From an uncultured Chloroflexota bacterium (GTDB lineage Bacteria; Chloroflexota; Anaerolineae; Anaerolineales; Villigracilaceae): DNA of 9,400 nucleotides. The stretch spans positions 1-9,400 of the forward strand of contig CAILWD010000533.1 of NCBI GenBank assembly GCA_903837815.1. The letters are read 5' to 3'. The translations under genes were made by a program, and so were the position numbers. The notes under the pieces are model-generated. The model worked only from the letters and a program-made list of their open reading frames with translations. It had not been told where the DNA came from and made no database searches. How positions within the stretch are numbered: position 1 is the first letter of the stretch; every line of letters starts with the position of its first letter. Below are positions 6,183-9,400 of this stretch, in pieces.

Positions 6183-7268
6183 GTGATCACAGTGGAACAT
6201 CTTTCGAAGAGTTTCGGGGATTTGATAGTGCTGCAAGACATCAGTGCGGAAATCAAGAAGGGCGAGGTGATCTCGATCATCGGTCCTTCGGGGACGGGCA
6301 AGAGCACCTTTCTGCGCTGTCTCAATTTGCTGGAGAAACCCACCAGCGGACACATCGTCATAGATGGGGTGGGTATTTTGCAAAAGGGTGCGAACGTGCC
6401 CAAGCTGCGACAGAAAATGGGCATGGTCTTCCAATCCTTCAATCTGTACGAACATCTAACTGTGCTGGGCAACATCACTCTTGGTCCGACTAAACTGCGG
6501 GGCTTGGGCAAGGCGGATGCTGAATCCAAAGCGATGGAACTACTCAGGATGGTCGGCCTCTCCGAAAAAGCGGACAATTACCCCGATGAGCTTTCGGGTG
6601 GACAAAAGCAACGGGTGGCAATTGCCCGCTGCCTGGCGATGGAGCCAGAAATCATCCTCTTTGACGAACCGACTTCGGCGCTCGATCCAACAATGATCAG
6701 CGAAGTCCTTGCCGTCATCCGCCGTCTTGCCAAGGGCGGGATGACCATGGCAATCGTCACCCATGAAATGGATTTCGCCCGCGATGTCTCGACCCGAGTT
6801 TTCTACATGGACGAGGGACTCATCTACGAGGAAGGCAGCCCGAAGGACATCTTCGAAAATCCCAAAAAGGAAAAGACTCGGACGTTCATTCAACGACTGC
6901 GAATTTTCAAAGAGGAAGTCCGCAGCCAAGATTTCGACTTATACAAGTTGAACGCAGGTATCGAAGCCTTCTGCGTCAAGCACACCATCGATAAGAAGAT
7001 TGTAGATAACATCCTTCTGGTTGTCGAGGAAACGCTGGTGAACCTGCTCCTGCCGTTCAAGCGGGATGGACAGCCAATTTCCCTCGCCCTCGAATACGCC
7101 GAAAAACGTGATGAGTTCCAGGTGCTGTTCGACTACGCGGGCGAAGAGTACAACCCGCTGCTGGATGAAAGCGAAGACAACCTCGCGCTGATGATTGTCA
7201 AGGGTAAGTCAAAGGACATCCAGCACGCGTACGCAAACGGCATGAACCAACTTTCGATTTCCATCTAG
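6183..7268 (+). CDS. Polar amino-acid-type ABC ATPase fused to a C-terminal HATPase (anti-sigma/RsbW-like) domain
   Basis: 361 residues from GTG 6183, chosen because GGAGG (6172-6176) stands 6 nt before it; an upstream TTG in frame has no such site. Residues 1-240 are a complete HisP/GlnQ-type nucleotide-binding domain: Walker A GPSGTGKST at 34-42, Q-loop Q84, signature LSGGQKQR at 137-144, Walker B IILFDEP at 157-163, then SALD, and H194 in VTHEM. Such ATPases normally end at the RTFIQRL block (about 234-240). Here about 120 more residues follow. IDKKIVDNILLVVEETLVN (269-287) resembles the first helix and N-box (E283...N287) of serine-kinase-like GHKL ATPases. FDYAGEEYNPL (316-326) resembles their D-x-G-x-P-F-D-P G1 box. 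The glycine-rich G2 box seems replaced by EDNLALMIVKG. A STAS gene follows at once, so I read the tail as a docking or kinase module for that protein. The ABC call is certain, the HATPase call is probable, and kinase activity is unknown. Confidence 0.9.
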   Translation: MITVEHLSKSFGDLIVLQDISAEIKKGEVISIIGPSGTGKSTFLRCLNLLEKPTSGHIVIDGVGILQKGANVPKLRQKMGMVFQSFNLYEHLTVLGNITLGPTKLRGLGKADAESKAMELLRMVGLSEKADNYPDELSGGQKQRVAIARCLAMEPEIILFDEPTSALDPTMISEVLAVIRRLAKGGMTMAIVTHEMDFARDVSTRVFYMDEGLIYEEGSPKDIFENPKKEKTRTFIQRLRIFKEEVRSQDFDLYKLNAGIEAFCVKHTIDKKIVDNILLVVEETLVNLLLPFKRDGQPISLALEYAEKRDEFQVLFDYAGEEYNPLLDESEDNLALMIVKGKSKDIQHAYANGMNQLSISI

Positions 7269-7277
7269 AGGTCTCCC

Positions 7278-7595
7278 ATGAATATCCAAAAAATTCAGAA
7301 TGATGGCGATGTCACCCTTGCGCTTTCGGGCAGGCTGGACAGCGTTACACAAGCGGAATTGACGCAGGCATTGCAAAATGTGTTCAAGGAAAAGATCACC
7401 AGCCTGACGTTTGAACTCTCCGAGTTGGAGTATCTCAGCAGCGCGGGCTTGCGCGTGTTCCTCTTCGCGCGGAAAACGGTCAGCGGGATGGGCGGGAAGA
7501 TGAAACTTGTCGGCGCGAATGAATCCATCAATGAGATTCTTCAAATCACAGGGTATGCGGACATCACCGTGATGAGAAAACGAGGCGGAAAATGA
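7278..7595 (+). CDS. STAS-domain protein, anti-sigma-factor-antagonist type (SpoIIAA/RsbV-like)
   Basis: 105 residues, exactly one STAS domain. VTLALSGRLDSVTQAELTQAL (12-32) is the beta strand and start typical of SpoIIAA-like proteins, LTFELSELEYLSSAGLRVFLFARK (43-66) is the core, and GGKMKLVGANESINEILQITGYADI (72-96) is the usual end. In SpoIIAA and RsbV the Ser after Asp in DSSGLG is phosphorylated by the cognate HATPase kinase. By alignment on GL the equivalent here is S55 in SSAGL, with Ser in place of the Asp. The SD GAGG (7268-7271) overlaps the stop of the ATPase gene, with 6 nt to ATG, and the gene's end overlaps the next start by 4 nt (ATGA), so it is translationally embedded in the transporter operon. 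Its probable partner is the HATPase tail of the ATPase upstream. No sigma factor gene is near. Confidence 0.9.
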   Translation: MNIQKIQNDGDVTLALSGRLDSVTQAELTQALQNVFKEKITSLTFELSELEYLSSAGLRVFLFARKTVSGMGGKMKLVGANESINEILQITGYADITVMRKRGGK

Positions 7596-9115
7596 ACGGC
7601 AAAGTGTTCAACAAAGCGATTCTGCTTTCCATCGCGGGCTTGGTCATTCTCTCGGTGTTGTCAGGCTGCGCCCAAAAACCAACTCCCGCGCCACAAAGCC
7701 AGGGGACAACGATGGACGAAGTGGCACAGGGGAAAATCGGCGTGCTGCTCGGCACGGTGTACGACACCTACCTGCAAAAGAATTATCCCAGCGCTCAGGT
7801 TTTGCAATACAAGAATTACCCCGACTTGATTCTGGCGGTGCAAAGCGGAAAAGTGGATTCGGGCTTCATCAACTGTCAGGCGTTCAAGGAACTGCAAAAG
7901 GAAAACCCGTTCCTGGTCACGCTGGTGGATGACGTCTTCAGCAATCCCGTCGGCGTGGGCTTCAATCAGGAGAACGACGACCTACGCGAGGAGTTCAACA
8001 AGTTTCTAACGGAGATCAAATCCAACGGCGTGTACGATGACTGGCGTCAGCGTTGGTTCAAAGACAACAACTACGAAATGCCCGTCATCGAAAACTCGAA
8101 GGCGAATGGCAAACTCATCGTCGGCATGGTCAGCGACAAGGGCTGGCCATTCACCGTCATTCAGGATAATCGTCTTGTTGGCTCGGATGTGGAATTGGTC
8201 GAACGCTTCGGGGCGTATTTGGGAAAGGAAGTCGAATACTCGGACATGGAGTTCGGCAGTCTGATCGCCGCCGTCTCCAGCAACAAGGCCGAGATGATCG
8301 TCAGCACCATCATGATCACGGATGAACGGAAGAAGCAAATCGATTTCTCCGACCCGTACTTCGAGTTGAGCGCCTGCGTGATGGGCGCAAAGCAGGAACA
8401 GGCGGACGCAGCCTCCCCATCCTTCTTCCAATCTGTGGCAGATAGTTTCTACAACAACATTATCGCCGAAGACCGCTACCTGCTTATCGTTGACGGGGTC
8501 AAAACCACAGGGGTCATCTCTGTGCTTGCCGTTCTGCTTGGCACACTGCTCGGCGCTCTGGTCTGCTGGATGCGGATGTCGCGACAGGCATTTGTTCAAG
8601 GACTGGCAAAGGTTTACATTTCCATCGTGCGCGGCATTCCCGTGCTGGTCTTGCTGATGTTGATTTTCTACGTGGTCTTCGCAAAAGTCAACGTGAACCC
8701 GGTGCTGGCGGCAGTGCTGGCGTTTGGAATCAACTTCGCCGCGTACGTCTCGGAAATGTTCCGCGCTTCGATTGAAAGCATTGACAAGGGTCAAACCGAG
8801 GCGGGGATTGCGGGCGGCTTCACCAAAACCCAGACCTTCCTCTATATTGTCATGCCGCAAGCCATACGGCGCGTGTTGCCAATTTACAAGGGCGAGTTGA
8901 TTACGCTGGTCAAGATGACTTCCATCGTCGGCTACATCGCCGTGCAAGATTTGACCAAAGCCAGCGACATCATCCGCAGCCGCACCTTTGATGCCTTCTT
9001 CCCGCTCATCATGACCGCCGTGCTGTACTTCCTCATCTCCTGGCTGTTGCTGTTATTGCTCGGCGGCGTGGAACAAAAGACGGAGTTGAAACGAAAAAGA
9101 AATAGTGTGGTTTAA
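7592..9115 (+). CDS. Amino-acid ABC transporter lipoprotein: substrate-binding domain (halves swapped) fused to permease
   Basis: 507 residues. The signal peptide ends in a lipobox LSG-C (C26). Residues 43-156 (DEVAQGKIGVLLGTVYDTY, then AVQSGKVDSGFIN, ending IKSNGVYDDWRQRWF) match the second half of a family-3 binding protein (SBP_bac_3). Residues 174-266 (KLIVGMVSDKGWPFTVIQDNRLVGSDVELVERF, ending DERKKQIDFSDPY) match the first half, including R246, the Arg that grips the alpha-carboxylate in HisJ-like proteins. The order is therefore reversed relative to ordinary binding proteins. Residues 298-492 are a HisM/GlnP-type permease: TTGVISVLAVLLGTLLG, VRGIPVLVLLML, then the EAA loop EMFRASIESIDKGQTEAGIAGG with MPQAIRRVLP, which contacts the ATPase. 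ATG 7592 overlaps the STAS stop and has GAGG 6 nt upstream. With the ATPase at 6183 it forms a complete polar amino-acid importer, probably as a permease homodimer. The exact substrate is unknown. Confidence 0.9.
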   Translation: MNGKVFNKAILLSIAGLVILSVLSGCAQKPTPAPQSQGTTMDEVAQGKIGVLLGTVYDTYLQKNYPSAQVLQYKNYPDLILAVQSGKVDSGFINCQAFKELQKENPFLVTLVDDVFSNPVGVGFNQENDDLREEFNKFLTEIKSNGVYDDWRQRWFKDNNYEMPVIENSKANGKLIVGMVSDKGWPFTVIQDNRLVGSDVELVERFGAYLGKEVEYSDMEFGSLIAAVSSNKAEMIVSTIMITDERKKQIDFSDPYFELSACVMGAKQEQADAASPSFFQSVADSFYNNIIAEDRYLLIVDGVKTTGVISVLAVLLGTLLGALVCWMRMSRQAFVQGLAKVYISIVRGIPVLVLLMLIFYVVFAKVNVNPVLAAVLAFGINFAAYVSEMFRASIESIDKGQTEAGIAGGFTKTQTFLYIVMPQAIRRVLPIYKGELITLVKMTSIVGYIAVQDLTKASDIIRSRTFDAFFPLIMTAVLYFLISWLLLLLLGGVEQKTELKRKRNSVV

Positions 9116-9116
9116 T
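9086..9116 (+). promoter_or_regulatory. Weak candidate promoter for a leaderless start of the pseudouridine synthase gene
   Basis: TTGAAA (9086-9091) and TTTAAT (9111-9116) are 19 nt apart, and the -10-like box ends 7 nt before the ATG at 9124, which has no SD. The geometry would allow a leaderless mRNA, but the boxes are weak and lie within the end of the permease gene. Read-through with translational coupling is equally possible. Confidence 0.2.
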
Positions 9117-9123
9117 CCCTCTT

Positions 9124-9400
9124 ATGGATATTATTTACCAAGACGAACACCTGCTTGTAACCAACAAGCCTGCGGGACTTTCCGTCCTGCCCGAAGGCTG
9201 GGAGCCTGACGCGCCGTACCTGGTCAAAATGCTGGAAGAAGACCCTTCGACAGGCTCAGGGCGAAAGGTTTGGGTCATCCACCGCATAGACAAAATCACC
9301 AGTGGAATTGTGGTCTTCGCGCTGACGGCGGAGGCGCACCGCAGTTTGAACATCCAATTCGAGAAACATCAGGTGGATAAAAAATATCACGCCATCGTCA
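9124..9400 (+). CDS. RluA-family RNA pseudouridine synthase, N-terminal part (cut by window end)
   Basis: 92 codons are visible before the window ends: MDIIYQDEHLLVTNKPAGLSVLPEGW, then KVWVIHRIDKITSGIVVFALTAEAHRSL and FEKHQVDKKYHAIV. The NKPAGLSV block and HRIDKITSG, whose D56 is the catalytic Asp of the HRLDxxTSG motif, identify the RluA/RluC/RluD group. These enzymes convert uridine to pseudouridine in rRNA or tRNA. There is no N-terminal S4 domain, so it resembles the shorter RluA or TruC-like forms. The stop of the permease gene is 8 nt upstream and no SD is visible. Residues 40-47 (DPSTGSGR) interrupt the usual spacing between the LEE and KVWV blocks and coincide with an intergenic-type repeat at 9243-9261. 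Confidence 0.92.
   Translation, partial: MDIIYQDEHLLVTNKPAGLSVLPEGWEPDAPYLVKMLEEDPSTGSGRKVWVIHRIDKITSGIVVFALTAEAHRSLNIQFEKHQVDKKYHAIV
9243..9261. repeat. Dispersed palindromic-type repeat inside the pseudouridine synthase gene
   Basis: CCCTTCGACAGGCTCAGGG is an imperfect palindrome (CCCT and AGGG arms) of a kind I recognise as a highly repeated short element in many bacterial genomes, where one reverse frame reads PEPVEG, as it does here. It lies in frame in the coding region and accounts for the residues DPSTGSG. Only one copy is in this window, so dispersal is from general knowledge. Confidence 0.6.

Noticed and set aside
6239..7268. Sigma-factor regulation as the target of the HATPase and STAS pair
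   Set aside because: No sigma factor, anti-sigma gene or PP2C phosphatase is in the window, and the HATPase is part of the transporter ATPase, so a direct transport role is the simpler reading.
8006..8947. 313-codon open frame on the minus strand opposite the permease gene
   Set aside because: It is a His/Asp/Gln-rich antisense shadow of a strongly supported gene, with no recognisable domain and no independent start signals.
1..9400. CRISPR arrays, tRNA or rRNA genes, insertion sequences
   Set aside because: No regularly spaced direct repeats, cloverleaf-like segments, rRNA blocks or transposase motifs were seen on either strand.

Overview
The window looks like a chromosomal segment of an uncultured-type Anaerolineae (Chloroflexota) bacterium. 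This is an inference from gene style: a META-domain lipoprotein, large multi-pass GT-C proteins, a TipA-like MerR regulator, and a short repeat of the kind whose reverse-strand translation reads PEPVEG. It is not a marker-gene assignment. Both ends cut genes: a GMC oxidoreductase C-terminus at the left (3-728, +) and an RluA-type pseudouridine synthase N-terminus at the right (9124-9400, +).

Layout. 3-728 (+) is the C-terminal part of a GMC/cholesterol-oxidase-like flavoenzyme. Its end runs into a 7-nt periodic AGT repeat (717-768). 773-1183 (-) is a small META-domain lipoprotein. 1276-3435 (-) and 3576-5033 (-) are two AT-rich multi-pass membrane proteins of the GT-C (PMT/ArnT-like) glycosyltransferase type. 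The first appears to carry a one-base frameshift in a run of nine T near its start. 5294-6037 (-) is a TipA-like MerR regulator with a MerR-type promoter (19-bp spacer) that would give a leaderless mRNA. It also has an internal in-frame start with a strong Shine-Dalgarno (SD) sequence, which would yield the ligand-binding domain alone.

6183-9115 (+) is the most interesting part, a tight three-gene operon read divergently from the regulator. Gene 1 is a polar-amino-acid-type ABC ATPase with a ~120-residue C-terminal extension resembling an RsbW/SpoIIAB-type HATPase (GHKL) domain. Gene 2 is a stand-alone STAS protein of the SpoIIAA/RsbV type. Gene 3 is a lipoprotein that fuses a substrate-binding protein to a permease, with the two halves of the binding protein in swapped order. 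I read this as an amino-acid importer with a built-in partner-switching module: the STAS protein would dock on the HATPase tail of the ATPase. No sigma factor or PP2C phosphatase is visible, so the likely output is transporter activity rather than transcription, perhaps loosely analogous to MlaB acting on MlaF. The domain calls are well supported; the regulatory model is inference.

Stretches without genes are short. 1190-1275 and 3449-3575 hold spacers and hairpins. 5034-5293 holds a long leader with a perfect 13-bp inverted repeat and a possible -10 box. 6038-6182 holds the divergent promoters of the regulator and the ABC operon.
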